From: Theropithecus gelada
Taxonomy: Eukaryota; Chordata; Mammalia; Primates; Cercopithecidae
Assembly (NCBI RefSeq): GCF_003255815.1
Contig: NC_037689.1
Span: 23,523,700 to 23,587,699 of the forward strand
Direction of reading: 5' to 3'
Length of the DNA: 64,000 nucleotides
Below are positions 10,391-21,311 of the stretch, in pieces; within the stretch, counting starts at the first letter, position 1; every line of letters starts with the position of its first letter. A program made the position numbers and the translations under genes. The notes below the pieces were generated by a model. It made no database searches. It was not told the DNA's origin and saw only the letters and a list, made by a program, of their open reading frames with translations.

Positions 10391-11213
10391 AGCCTGTCAT
10401 CCCAGCACTTTGGGAGGCCGAGGCGGGCAGATAGCTTGAGGTCAGGAGTTCGAGACCAGCCTGGCCAACATGGAGAAACCCCATCTCCACTAAAAAATAC
10501 AAAAAATTAGCCAGGGTTGGTGGTGCATGCCTGTAATTCCAGCTACTCAGGAGGCTGAGTCAGGCGACTCGCTTGAACCTGGCAGGCAGGGGTTGCAGTT
10601 AACCGAGGAGACCACCCCTCATATTGTCTTACGCCCAATTTCTACCTCCAAAGAAAGAAGAAGTAAAAACTAAAAGGCAGAAATGAAATCCACGGGCAGA
10701 CAGCCCGGCGCCACACCCTGGGCCTGGTAGTTAAAGATCGACCCCTGGCCTAATAGGTTCTGTTATCTATAGATTACAGACATTGTATGGAAAAGCACTG
10801 TGCAAATCCCTGTCTTGTTTTGTTCCGATCTAATTACCGGTGCATGCAGCCCCCAGTCACATACCCCCTGCTTGGTCAATCAATCACGATCCTCTCACGT
10901 GCACCCCCTTAGAGTTGTGAGCCCTTAAAAGGGACAGGAATTGCTCACTCTGGGAGCTCAGTTGTTGAGATAGGAGTCTTGCCGATGCCACCGGCCGAAT
11001 AAACCACTTCCTTCTTTAACTGGTGTCTGAGGAGTTTTGTCTGCGGCTTGTCTTGCTACACAGTGAGCGGAGATTGCACCATTGCACTCCAGCCTGGGCA
11101 ACACAGCAAGGCTCTGTCTCTAAAATAAAATAAAGTAAAATGAAGAAAAGTAAAATAAAATAAAGTAAAATAAAATATAAATATAATAATAATAAAATAT
11201 AATATAATAATAA
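10391..11213 (+). mobile_element. 5'-truncated Alu split by a solo LTR
   Basis: Alu sequence runs 10391-10599 and resumes at 11061 with CAGTGAGCGGAGATTGC. It ends in a long AAATA/AAGT-rich tail to about 11213. Confidence 0.92.
10600..11060 (+). mobile_element. ERV1-type solo LTR inside an Alu
   Basis: A 461-bp LTR with 4-bp target duplication CAGT (10596-10599 and 11061-11064). It ends in ACA and has a polyadenylation signal AATAAA in CCGAATAAACC near 10997. The 5' end reads TA where TG is expected. No internal viral genes are present. Confidence 0.88.
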
Positions 11214-11286
11214 CATCTGCCTACATAGGTCAGTGTGCAGGCGGCAAATTGACTCCTTGTTCTGTGGCGTCAGAGCCTTGGAGAAA

Positions 11287-11331
11287 AGGGGGGGGGGACT
11301 GAGAGGGGGGGGGGGGGGGGGGTCAAGTAAG
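11287..11331 (+). repeat. G tracts
   Basis: Two long G runs (about 10 and about 18-20) separated by ACTGAGA. A strong guanine-quadruplex candidate and a likely site of sequencing error. Confidence 0.85.
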
Positions 11332-11445
11332 AAGAAAACCCCAGGGAGGCTGATGCAAACCCCAGACCTCAAGGAGCAAGGGAGGGGCTGTTCTATCAAG
11401 TCCTGACGCCCAGGGCTAAAGGTAGAGGAGAAGGAATCCATTCTT

Positions 11446-11680
11446 TGCCTTCTCTCTCTTCCCGCCCCCTAGCCCTGCACCTGCTCCCCATTGGCTGAGC
11501 CCTGCTGAGGTCACCCAGCCAGGGTGATGTCAATCAGAGCCAAGCAGATGTCAATTACACAGGGCCTTCTCTCTCTTCCCGCCCCCTAGCTCCTGCACCT
11601 GCTCCCCATTGGCTGAACCCTGCTGAAGTCACCCAGCTACAGAGCCAGGCAGCTGTCAATCACACAGGGCCCACAACAGC
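11446..11680. repeat. 117-bp direct duplication
   Basis: Two tandem copies (about 11446-11562 and 11563-11680) share CTTCCCGCCCCCTAG, TGCTCCCCATTGGCTGA and CACACAGGGCC-like blocks. Each carries an inverted CCAAT box (ATTGG) and a GC box-like CCGCCCC. Confidence 0.85.
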
Positions 11681-12029
11681 GCAGAGATGAGTTGAGTGCG
11701 AATCTGACGGACCCTGTGAATCACCTCAGCACCTGCACAGTGGGAAGGGGTCGCCCCTGGCACGTTGCTGCCAAGTTTCAACAGCGCTTAGAGGGGAGGC
11801 AGCAGAAGCAACTCGGCTTCTCGATGGGCTTGGCCCGGCGTGCACTTGCACGAAACATTGGCAGGAAGGAAGCTTAAAAATTCGTCTGGGGCCACCAGCT
11901 TCCAGGGATCCCGTGAGACACGGGGCGTGGAGGGTTTGTGTAAACAGCACAGTGCGTTCTGTGTCATTTGCTGCTGTTCTCTTCGGTCACATCGTTCTTT
12001 TGGTTTTGGTTTAAAAATAGGTGACGTTT
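11681..12029. other. Low-repeat interval
   Basis: No repeat family recognised. Short frames on both strands (11692-11877 and 11726-11950) are mutually overlapping and unsupported. Confidence 0.5.
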
Positions 12030-12322
12030 AGGCTGAACGCGGTGGCTCACGCCTGTAACCCCAGCACTTTGGGAGGCCGAGATGGGAGGATCACCTGAGG
12101 TCAGGAGTTCGAGACCAGCCTGGACAACATGGTGACACCCCGTCTCTAATAAAAATACAAAAATTAGCCTGGCGTGGTGGGGGTGCCTGTCATCCCAGCT
12201 ACTCTGGAGGCGGAGGCAGGAGAATCGCTTGAGCCTGGGAGGTGGAGGTTGCAGTGAGCCGAGATAGGGCCACTACCCTCCAGCTTGGGCAACAGAGACT
12301 CATATTAAAAAAAAAAAAAAAG
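12030..12322 (+). mobile_element. Alu (sense)
   Basis: Complete element with a 16-base A tail; flanks GTGACGTTTA and GTGATTTTA resemble a decayed target duplication. Confidence 0.92.
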
Positions 12323-12330
12323 TGATTTTA

Positions 12331-12470
12331 GGCCGTATGTAGTGGCTCACGCCTGTAATCCCAGCACTCTGGGAGGCTGAGGTGGGAGACTGTCTAGGGC
12401 CCAGGAATTCGAGACCAACCTGGGCAACATAGCAAGACCCCGTCTCCATTTATTACATTAAAAAAAAAGG
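12331..12470 (+). mobile_element. Alu left monomer (FLAM-like)
   Basis: A single left arm ending in its own A run, with similar flanks GTGATTTTA and GTGAATTTTA. It is therefore a monomeric insertion, not a broken dimer. Confidence 0.8.
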
Positions 12471-12511
12471 GTGAATTTTACTTGTCAGAATGAGTTATAA
12501 AAATTCTGTGC

Positions 12512-12822
12512 TTTTTATTTTATTTTATTTTTTTTAAAGACAGAGTCTCACTCTGCCACCCAGGCTGGAGCACAATGGTGCGATCTTGGCTCACTGCAAC
12601 CCCCACCTCCTGGGTTCAAGTGATTCTCCTGCCTCAGCCTCCTGAGTAGCTGGGATTACAGGCAAGCGCCGCCACGCCAGGCTAATTTTTTTGTATATAT
12701 ATATTTTTAGTAGAGACGGGGTTTCACCATGTTGGTCAGGCTGATCTCGAACTCCTGACCTCATGATCTGCCCGACCTCCCAAAGTGCTGGGATTACAGG
12801 CGTGAGCCACTGCACCTGGCCT
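12512..12822 (-). mobile_element. Alu (antisense)
   Basis: Full Alu with a TTTTA-type tail and a TATATATA patch at the middle linker. Confidence 0.93.
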
Positions 12823-13500
12823 TATTTTATTCTTTTTAATTGAGAAAAATTACACATGTTCACGGGATACATAGTGATGTTTCAGTCCGTATAGTGTGTA
12901 ATTATCAGATCCTTATAACGGATAATGATCAGATCAATGTATAATTAATAATCAGATCCATATAATCTATAATGAGATGATTGATAGCACATCCATCATG
13001 TCAAACAGCCTTTCTTTCCTTTCTTTGTCTGTCTTTCTCTCTCTCTCTCTCATCCAGGCTGCAGTGCAGTGGCGTGATCTCGGCTCACTGCAACCTCCAC
13101 ATTCAGGGTTCAAGCAATTCTCCTGCCTCAGCCTCCCAAGTAGCTGAGATTATAGGCATGAGCCACCACAGCTGGCTAATTTTTGTAATTTTAGTAGAGA
13201 CAGGGTTTCGCCGTGTTGGCCAGGCTGGTCTCGAACTCCTGACCTCAGGCGATCCGCCCACCTTGGCCTCTCAAAGTGCTGCAATTACAGGCGTGAACTA
13301 CCGTGCCCAGCCTATCATTTCTTTGTGTAGGGAACATTTAATATCATCCTTCCAAGTATCTGAAACTGTAGAATATATTATTGTTAACTATCATCATTCT
13401 ACAGGACTTTAGAACACTAGGATTTATTCCAGCTGCCTAGCTGTAATTTTGTATGCTTCAATAATTGTTTTCATGTGGACATAATAGCTCTCCAGGAAGA
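12823..13500 (-). mobile_element. L1 3' UTR (antisense), split by an Alu
   Basis: Blocks ATACATAGTGATGTTT, CATCCATCATGTCAAAC and TATCATTTCTTTGTG match the antisense 3' UTR of older L1 families. ATCAGATC motifs at 12906-12960 are locally duplicated. Confidence 0.8.
13025..13313 (-). mobile_element. Alu (antisense)
   Basis: Inserted in the L1 3' UTR; the tail has become TTTC/TCTC-rich. Confidence 0.92.
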
Positions 13501-13568
13501 AAAAAAAAAAAAAAACAATAAATGTCACTCAGAACAGTAATCAGTAATGCTGTCAAAACTTTATGCAG

Positions 13569-14189
13569 GCTGGGTGTGGTGGCTCATGCCTGTAATCCTA
13601 GCACTTTAGGAGGACGAGGTGGGTGGATCACTTGAGGTCGGGAGTTCCAGACCAGCCTGGCCAACATAGTGAAACCCTGTCTCTACTAAAAATACAACAA
13701 CAAAAAATTAGCCGGGCGTGGTAGCAAGTGCCTGTCATCCCAGCTACTCAGGAGGCTGAGGCACGAGAATCGCTTGAATCTGGGAGGCGGAGGTTGCAGT
13801 GAGCTGAGATCGTACTATTGCACTCCAGCCGCTGCACTCTGGAGTGAGACTCTGTCTTTTTGTTGTTGTTGATTTTTTGAGACAGAGTCTTACTCTGGTC
13901 ACCAGGCTGGAGTGCAGTGGCGCGATCTCGGCTCACTGCAACCTCTGCCTCCCGGGTTCAAGCGATTCTCCTGCCTCAGCCTCTTGAGTAACTGGGACTA
14001 TAGGCACCTGCCACCAGGCCTGGCTAATTTTTTTGTATTCTTAGTAGAGACGGGGTTTCATTGTGTTAGCCAGGATGGTCTCGATCTCCTGACCTCTTGA
14101 TCTGCCCGACTCAGGCTCCCAAAGTACTGGGATTATAGGCGTGAGCCACCACACCCGGCCGAGACTCTGTCTAAAAAAAAAAAAAAAAA
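13569..14189 (+). mobile_element. Alu (sense), host of an inverted Alu
   Basis: Sense Alu 13569-13856 whose terminal GAGACTCTGTCT is repeated at 14161-14172 before its A tail. Confidence 0.93.
13857..14160 (-). mobile_element. Alu (antisense) nested in the tail of a sense Alu
   Basis: Complete element with target duplication GAGACTCTGTCT. The two Alus form a close inverted pair. Confidence 0.94.
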
Positions 14190-14490
14190 GGCCAGGCGTG
14201 GTGGCTCATGCCTGTAATCCCAGCACTTTGGGAGGCTGAGGTGTGGGGGGATCACCTGAGGTCAGGAATTCAAGACCAGCCTGGCCAACATGGAAACCCC
14301 GTCTCTACTAAAATACAAAAATTAGCTGGGCATGGTGGTGGGCACCTGTAGTCTCAGCTACTTGGGAGGCTGAGGCAGGAGAATCACTTGACCTTGAGAG
14401 GCAGAGGTTGCAGTGAGCCGAGATCCCATTGCACTGCAGCCTGGGTGACAGAGTGAGACTCTGTCTCCAAAAACAACAACCACCAAAAAA
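14190..14490 (+). mobile_element. Alu (sense)
   Basis: Full element directly behind the previous A tail; tail rich in ACAACC. Confidence 0.92.
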
Positions 14491-14682
14491 AGCAGCCTGG
14501 GCAATGCAGTGAGACCCCATAGTTACTAACATTTTTTTAAAAAAATAGCCAAGTGTGGTGCCTATGGTCCAGCTACTCAGGAGGCTGTGGTGGGAGCATC
14601 TGTTGAGCCTGGGAGTTGGAAGCTACAGGGAGTCATGATCCTGCCACTGCATCACAGCCTGGGTAACAAAGGGAGACCCTAC
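14491..14682 (+). mobile_element. Old Alu fragment
   Basis: Diverged right-arm-rich piece (AGCCTGGGCAATG, then AGCCAAGTGTGGTG) without a clear tail, consistent with an AluJ-age copy. Confidence 0.8.
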
Positions 14683-14683
14683 C

Positions 14684-15050
14684 GGCCAGGCACGGTGGCT
14701 CACACCTGTAATCCCACCACTTTGGGAGTCCGAGGCAGGCGGATCACAAGGTCAGGAGTTCGAGACCATCCTGGCGAACATGGTGAAACACCGTCTCTAC
14801 TAAAAATACAAAAAATTAGCCAGGTGTGGTGGCGGCGCCTGTAGTCCCAGCTACTCGGGAGGCTGAGGCAGGAGAATGGTGTGAACTCGGGTGGGCACCT
14901 GTAATCCCAGCTACTGGGAGGCTGAGGTAGGAGAATCGCTTGAACCCGGGAGGCAGAGGTTGCAGTGAGCCGAGATCACACCATTGCACTCCAGCCTGGG
15001 CAACAGAGAGAGAGACTTTGTCTCAGTACAAACCAACAAACCAACCAAAA
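14684..15050 (+). mobile_element. Alu (sense) with internal right-arm duplication
   Basis: Right-arm segment CACCTGTAATCCCAGCTACT occurs twice (about 14837 and 14897), adding about 60 bp. Tail has CAAAC repeats. Confidence 0.9.
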
Positions 15051-15052
15051 AT

Positions 15053-15500
15053 TGATGTTATGCACAGTATTTAATAAATTACATGAGACAGTCAATACTG
15101 TGTTCTGAAACCGTCTTTGTGTTAGGTGATCTTGCCCAGCTGTAGACAAACATGAGTACTGTGTTTAAGGCGGGCTACGCGATGATATTTGGATGGTTAG
15201 TTGTGTTCAATGCCTTTTCCAGCAAGGACTTTTCAATTACAATGGGTTTATCAGGACGTAAGCCATTTCAGGTCAAGGAGTATTTGTATTTTGCGTTCAT
15301 GAACATTTCACTATTCAATCCTTTTAAAGTGGGGCATTTGTGTGTCAGTTTGAGAGACATTAAAAAATAAAAAACACCTCCAGCAAGGACCCGAAAGATC
15401 ACCGTTCTCTGTACGACTTCAGATTTGATAAAGCAGGCTTTTACAAAATGTTCTAGGGAATTGCAGGTCAGCTTAACAAAAAAATACATCTTCAAATACC
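15053..15500 (+). mobile_element. Probable Tigger-class DNA transposon remnant
   Basis: Contains TTACAATGGGTTTATCAGGAC and GTCAAGGAGTATTTGTAT. I associate these with a primate pogo/Tigger-type non-autonomous element that has GACTTACGATGGG-like ends. Boundaries uncertain. Confidence 0.5.
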
Positions 15501-15527
15501 ACAGATACAGCTATTAACATTCAAAGT

Positions 15528-15847
15528 GGCCGGGCACGGTGCTTCACGCCTGCGATCCCAGCACTTTGGGAGGCCAACGTGGGCGGATCACTTAGGGTCA
15601 GGAGTTCAAGACCAGCCTGGTCAACACGGTGAAACCCCGTCTCTACTAAAAATCCAAAACTTAACCGGGTGTGGTGGCGGGTGCCTGTCATCCCAGCTAC
15701 TCCGGAGGCTGAGGCAGGAGGATGGCTGGAACCCGGGAGGCGGAGGTTGCAGTGAGCTGAGATCACGCCATTGCACTCCAGTCTGGGCAACAAGAGCGAG
15801 ACTCCGTCTCAATAAAAACAAACAAATTAACAAACGAACAAAAAACC
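15528..15847 (+). mobile_element. Alu (sense)
   Basis: Complete element with a degenerate AAAC/AAATT tail. Confidence 0.94.
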
Positions 15848-16029
15848 CTCCAAAAGGCAAGGATGACGGGGTTTGTCAAGACAAGGACCCTTTCTTTCTG
15901 TCTTTGGACTTGAGGGAATAGTCCCCCGCAAGCTCTAAAAGTCAATACATGTGACGTTTTTAAGGGTAGGTGGTAATCTTGTCATCATCACTGACTTCAG
16001 AGCTGTCGTTCATTCCTTGGATTAGGGTA

Positions 16030-16335
16030 GGACAGTAGCGAAAATAACACCCATGACGATGGCCACATCCTAATTCCTGGATCCCCGCCCCTGTGAACGT
16101 GTGACCTCACATGGCAAAATGAACGTTGCAGGTGCGATGAAGGTAAGGATCTTGGGATGGGACATGATCCTGTATGACTGGGCGGACCCAGTGTCTTCAC
16201 AGGGTCCTTAGAAGAGGAGGTAACATGGTCAGAGTGAGAGATGGGAAGAGGCTATGCGTCTGGTTGCCAAGATGCACACAGGGACTGTGCGTGAAGGATT
16301 GCCACGTATCTTTTGCTGGACTATAGTTCAATCCA
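16030..16335 (+). mobile_element. MaLR (MLT1/MST-type) LTR fragment
   Basis: Shows the MaLR layout: GATGGCCACATCCTAATTCC, CCTGTGAACGTGTGACCT, CATGGCAAAATG, AAGGATCTTGGGATGGG, GGTCCTTAGAAGAGG. Diverged. Confidence 0.7.
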
Positions 16336-16339
16336 CGTT

Positions 16340-17690
16340 AATTGCATCCAGTTCCTTTAGAAAGCTCTAGGGGAAGGTCCTTCCTGCCTCTTCCTTTAGA
16401 AAGCTCTAGGGGAAGGTCCTTCCTGCCTCTCCCAGCTCCTGGGGACTCCAGGTGTCCCTGGGCTTGTGGCCGCATCACTCCAGTGTCTGCCTCCATCTCC
16501 ATGTGGCCTCCTCCTCTGTGTCTGTGTCTCCTCTTCTGTCTCCTTTTTTTTTTTTTTTTTTGGAGACGGAGTCTTGCTCTGTTGCCCAGGCTGGAGTGCA
16601 GTGGCGCCATCTTGGCTCACTGCAAGCTCTGCCTCCCGGGTTCCCGCCATTCTCCTGCCTCAGCCTCCTGAGTAGCTGGGACTGCAGGTGCCGCCACCAC
16701 GCCCGGCTAATTTTTTTGTATTTTTAGTAGAGACGGGGTTTCACCGTGTTCGCCAGGATGGTCTCGATCTCCTGACCTCGAGATGCGCCCGCCTCGGCCT
16801 CCCAAAGTGCTGGGATGACAGGCGTGAGCCACCGCGCCCGGCCTCCTCTTCTGTGTCTTGTGAGGACAGTGGTCGTTAGATTTACGTCCACTCTCCTACA
16901 GGATGATCTCATCTCAAGCTCCTAGAATTAATTATGTGTGCAGACACCCTATCTCCAAATAAAGTGCCACTGACAGGTACTAGGGACTTAAGGCAACAGA
17001 AAGTCATTCTCTCCCACTCCTAGAGACCAGAAGTCTGAGATCAGTGTGTCTTAGGGCCACGCTCCCTCCGGCTCTAGGGAAGGCTCCTTCCTGCCTCTCC
17101 CAGCTCCTGCGGGCTCCAGGTGTCCCTGGGCTTGTGGCCGCATCACTCCAGTCTCTGCTTCTGTCTCCAAGTGGCCTCCTCCTCTGTGTCTGTGTCTCCT
17201 CTTCTGTCTCTTACAAGGATGCCTGTCAGTGGATTTAGGACCCACCCAACTGCAGGATGATTTCATCTCCAGACCCTCAATGTGATTACATCAGCAAAGA
17301 TCCCTATTTCCAAATAAGGTTCCATTTACAGCTTCTCGGGTTTAGATGTGGACTCACCTTTTGGGGGACATCATTCGACGTCTTACAGTTGTACTCAGCT
17401 CCCTCCAGAAGCTGCAGTGGGAGGTCCTGTCTGCCTCTCCCAGCTCCCGGGGGCTCCAGGCGTCCCTGGGCTTGTGGCCACATCACTGCAGTCTCTGCCT
17501 CTGTCTCCACGTGGCCTCCTCCTCTGTGTCTCTGTCTCCTCTTCTGTCTCTTAGAAGGATGCCTGTCAGTGGATTTAGGACCCACGTTAAATGCAAGATG
17601 ATCATATTTCCAGATATTTAACTAGATCACATGGAGAAAGACCCCACTTCCAATTAAGGACACACTCTGACGTTCTGGGTAGATGCGAAT
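16340..17690 (-). repeat. Tandem triplication of a MaLR-like LTR (~340-360 bp units)
   Basis: Three copies carry the same blocks: CTTCCTGCCTCTCCCAG, GGGCTTGTGGCC, CTCCTCTTCTGTCTC, GGATTTAGGACCCAC. They are anchored near 16413, 17074 and 17411. After removing the Alu, the first spacing is about 359 bp; the second is 337 bp. The first copy also has a 40-bp local repeat (16351 and 16391). The inverted relative at 30341-30560 shows this is a dispersed LTR family. Confidence 0.82.
16541..16843 (-). mobile_element. AluY-like (antisense)
   Basis: Near-consensus element; target duplication TCCTCTTCTGT on both sides. Confidence 0.94.
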
Positions 17691-17896
17691 TTTTTTGGAA
17701 GGGGGGGGTATGTTTTCACCCAGTACAGTGTCTGGATTAGGGAAGGAAGCGAGGTCGTTTCATTCATAGAATTGATCATTCCTCCTGTTTATCAAGCATC
17801 CTCTAAAATGTTCCCGGGCCGAGTGTGGAGCTCTGAGAACTCTTGAACAAACCTGTCCATAGTGGTCTCTACCTTCTGTGCTTTATAATTTAGAGA

Positions 17897-18165
17897 CATC
17901 CCAGGATTTTGGGAGGCCTTGGCAGGCGGATCACGTGAGGTGAGGAGTTCGAGACCAGCCTGACCGACACGGAGAAACCAACCCCATCTCTACTAAAAAT
18001 ACAAAATTAGCCAGACATGGTGGTGCATGCACCTGTCATCCCAGCTACTCGGGAGGCTGAGGTAGGAGAATCGCTTGAACCCAGGAGGTAGAGGTTGCAG
18101 TGAGCCGAGATCTTGCCACTGCACTCCAGCCTGGGCGACAAGAGCGAAACTCCGTCTCAAATAAT
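17897..18165 (+). mobile_element. 5'-truncated Alu (sense)
   Basis: Begins inside the left arm (ATCCCAGGATTTTGGG) and ends in an AATAATAA tail. Confidence 0.9.
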
Positions 18166-18640
18166 AATAAGGATCCTAATAACAATGAGAGAAATTCATT
18201 ATTTCTGTGCCTGGTGAATCGGCATGCTTCCCTTGGTACGGATTACAGGATTTTTATCTTGCTTGGGACATCTCCTGGGATGAAAGTCAGGTCCTGGACT
18301 TTTCAAATCAAAGGCCGTGATGTTCAATGACCATTAAAGAGAAAGATCAAAGCTGCCCCAACGTTCTGTTTGTCTGATTGAGCATTTGCAGGCTGAGGGG
18401 TGGACAGATGGTTTCTGATGTCCGCAGGGGACCGGTTTACACCTGGAAGCCTGACGTGTCATTCACCGCAGACCCCGGGGCGTGGCGGACCCTTCACTTT
18501 TCACTCCCTCTGGCTTCTCTTTTTTTGAAGCTAAGAAAGATGATTTTCATTTCCAGCAACGTTTAGGAGGCTCTCTGGACACTTGCCTGTGAGCAGGAAA
18601 AGGCTAAGAAAGGTATAACCTGTCTCTGGGACAGGCTGTC
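18166..18640. other. Low-repeat interval
   Basis: No recognised repeat or gene. Short frames at 18100-18330 and 18378-18566 are without domain support. Confidence 0.5.
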
Positions 18641-18895
18641 CTTCGGAGGCTGAGGCGGGTGGATCACCTGAGGTCAGGAGTTCGAGACCAGCCTGGCCAA
18701 CATGGCGAAACTCCGTCTCTACTAAAAATGCAAAAATTAGCCGGGAGGGGTGGCGGGCACCTGTCATCCAAGTTACTTGGGAGGCTGAGGCTGGAGAATC
18801 GCTTGAAACCGGGAGGCGGAGGTTGCGGTGAGCCAAGATCGTACCAGTGCACTCCAGCCTGGGCAACAGAGGAAAACTCCATCTCAAAAACAAAT
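18641..18895 (+). mobile_element. 5'-truncated Alu (sense)
   Basis: Starts within the left arm at GGAGGCTGAGGCGGGTGG and ends in CAAAAACAAA. Confidence 0.9.
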
Positions 18896-19190
18896 AGCCC
18901 GGTGCAGTAGCTCACGCCTGTAATCCCAGCACTTTGGGAGGCCGATCACTTGAGCCCAGGAGTTCGAGACCAGCCTGGGTAACATGGCAAAACCCTATGT
19001 CTACAAGAAATACAAAAGTTAACTGGATGTGGTGGCATATACCTGTGGTCCAAGCTACTCAGGGGGCTGAGTTGGGAGGATCACCTGAGCCCAGGATGTC
19101 GAGGCTGCAGTGAGCTGGGATCATGGCATTGCACTCCAGCCTGGGTGACAGAGTGAGACCCTGTCTGCAATAACATTTAAATAAAATAAA
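18896..19190 (+). mobile_element. Older Alu (sense)
   Basis: Diverged (AluJ-like changes such as CATTTAAAT in the tail) and abuts the previous Alu head to tail. Confidence 0.88.
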
Positions 19191-19205
19191 TAAAATAATT
19201 TTTTT

Positions 19206-19325
19206 TATAGACAGGATCTCGCTATGTTGCCTAGGCTCGTCTCAAACTCCTGGCCTTCAAGTGAGCTTCCCACCTCAGCCTCCCAAAGTGCTTGGATTAC
19301 AGGTGTGAGCCAGTGTGCTGGCCCT
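19206..19325 (-). mobile_element. Alu left monomer (antisense)
   Basis: Only the left-arm half (GATCTCGCTATGTTGCC to GTGTGCTGGCC). With the preceding sense Alu it forms an inverted pair. Confidence 0.82.
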
Positions 19326-19345
19326 GAGTCCTAACTTTCATAAGA

Positions 19346-19664
19346 ACAATTTGTGTGTGCGTGTGTGTGTGTGTGTGTGTGAGACGGAGTCTCACTCTGT
19401 CGCCCAGGCTGGAGTGCAGTGGCACCGTCTCAGCTCACTGCAACCTCCACCTCCTGGGTTCAAGTGATTCTCCTGCCTCAGCCTCCCAGAGTAGCTGAGA
19501 TTACAGGCGTGTGCCACCAAAGTTAGCTAATTTTTTGTATTTTTAGTAGAGACAGGGTTTCACCATGTTGGCCAGGCTGGTCTCAAAGTCCTGACCTCAA
19601 GTGATCCACCCGACTTGGCCTCCCAAAGTGCTGGGATGACAGGTGTGAGCCACCTCGCCCAGCT
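19346..19664 (-). mobile_element. Alu (antisense) with (TG)n tail
   Basis: The tail position is a TGTG microsatellite (about 19351-19380). Similar flanks TTTCATAAGAACAA and TTTTCATAAAAATAA. Confidence 0.9.
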
Positions 19665-19831
19665 TTTCATAAAAATAAATCTTAGTAGAATCCTGCCTAC
19701 CACAGAATTGCATCACCTCTCCCCTCACTTTGTGTCCAAAGGAAGTCACAATCGCCATTGCAGGGTTTGAGCTCAGGCTGAGATGAGATTCAGCTCTTCT
19801 GAGAACTTACAAATGCTTTGAAAAGTATGAA

Positions 19832-20197
19832 GGGGTCCAGACGCGGTGGCTCACGCCTATAATCCCAGCCCTTTGGGAGGCCGAGGTAGGCAGATCACGA
19901 GGTCAGGAGTTCGAGACTAGCCTGGCTAACCTGATGAAACGTGTCTCTACTAAAAATGCAAAAATTTTCTGGGCGTGGTGCTGCACGCCTGTAATCCCAG
20001 CTACTCAGGAGGCTGAGGCAGGAGAATCGCTTGAACCTGGGAGGCGGAGGTTGCAGTGAGCTGAGATTGCGCCACTGCTCTCCAGCTTGGGCGACAGAGC
20101 GAGAGTCCGTCTCAGAAAACAAACAGACAAAAAACAAAAACAACAAAACAAAACAAAACAAAAAATACAAAACCAAAACAAAACAAAAACCCCACAA
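19832..20197 (+). mobile_element. Alu (sense) with long CAAAA tail
   Basis: Target duplication AAGTATGAAG-like at both ends; a roughly 80-bp AAAAC-repeat tail. Confidence 0.93.
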
Positions 20198-20199
20198 AG

Positions 20200-20625
20200 G
20201 TATGAAGCGGGTTAAGTGCATTCCTGGGTGTAATGTTCTCGATGAACACCAGGTGGCGGCGGTGAGGCGCCAGCCATACAAGGCATCTTGAAGTGTGAAC
20301 CTCCTGAAACGGTGAAGTTTGTGTCCGCAGCACCTGGGGTGTGGTCAGACACTGGGCTACACGGTGCTGTGAAGGTATCTTTCAGATGAGATGAACGTTT
20401 TGTTCAGAGTTTGGATGAAGCTGGTGACCACACACAATGTGGGTGGGCCTCGTCCAATCAGTTGAAGGTCTGAAGAGCAAACGTCCAGGTTTTCCAAGGA
20501 CAAAGGGATTCTGCCTCCCAGGATTCAGGTTCCAGCTGCAGCCTTAACTCTTCCTGGGGTCTGCAGCCTGCTGGTCTACCTGAAAATTTTAGTGTTTCCC
20601 CTCCAGAATCATTGAGCCAATTCCT
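20200..20625. other. Low-repeat interval
   Basis: No repeat or gene recognised before the minisatellite. Confidence 0.5.
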
Positions 20626-20991
20626 TAAAACCTCCCTTTCTTAGATATCTATATACACACGCATAAAACCAACATATACCTCCTTCATAGCCAATTCCTT
20701 AGAATCTCTGTCTCTCAAAATATCTATATGCATGCATAAAACCAACATACACCTCCTACATGGCCAATTCCTTAAAATCTCTGTCTCTCAAATATCTATA
20801 TGCATGCATAAAACCAACATATACCTCCTACAGGGCCAGTTCCTTAAAATTTCTCTTTCTTAGATATTTATATATGTATGTGTAAAACCAACATATACCT
20901 CCTACTTAGACAATTCTTTAAAATCTCTCTCTCAAATATCTATATATGCATGCATAAAATCAACATAAACCTCCTACTTAGCCAGTTTCTT

Positions 20992-21311
20992 TTTCTTTCT
21001 TTCTTTCTTTCTTTTTTTTTTTTTTTTTGAGACAGAGTCTTGCTCTGTTGCTCAGGCTGGAGTGCAATGGTGTGATCTTGGCTCACTGCAACCTCTGCTT
21101 CCTGGGTTCAAGCAATTCTCCTGCCTCGGCCTCCCGAGTAGCTGGGATTACAGGCTCCCACCACCACATCCGGCTAATTTTTGTATTTTTAGTAGAGACA
21201 GGGTTTCACCATGTTGGCCAGGCTGGTCTGGAACTCCTGACCTCAGGTGATCTGCCCGCCTCGGCCTCCCAAACTGCTGGGATTACAGGCATGAGCCACC
21301 ACTCCCGGCCT
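20992..21311 (-). mobile_element. Alu (antisense) inside the minisatellite
   Basis: Complete element with TTTC-rich tail; minisatellite sequence TTAGCCAATTTCTTAAAATC resumes right after it. Confidence 0.94.
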
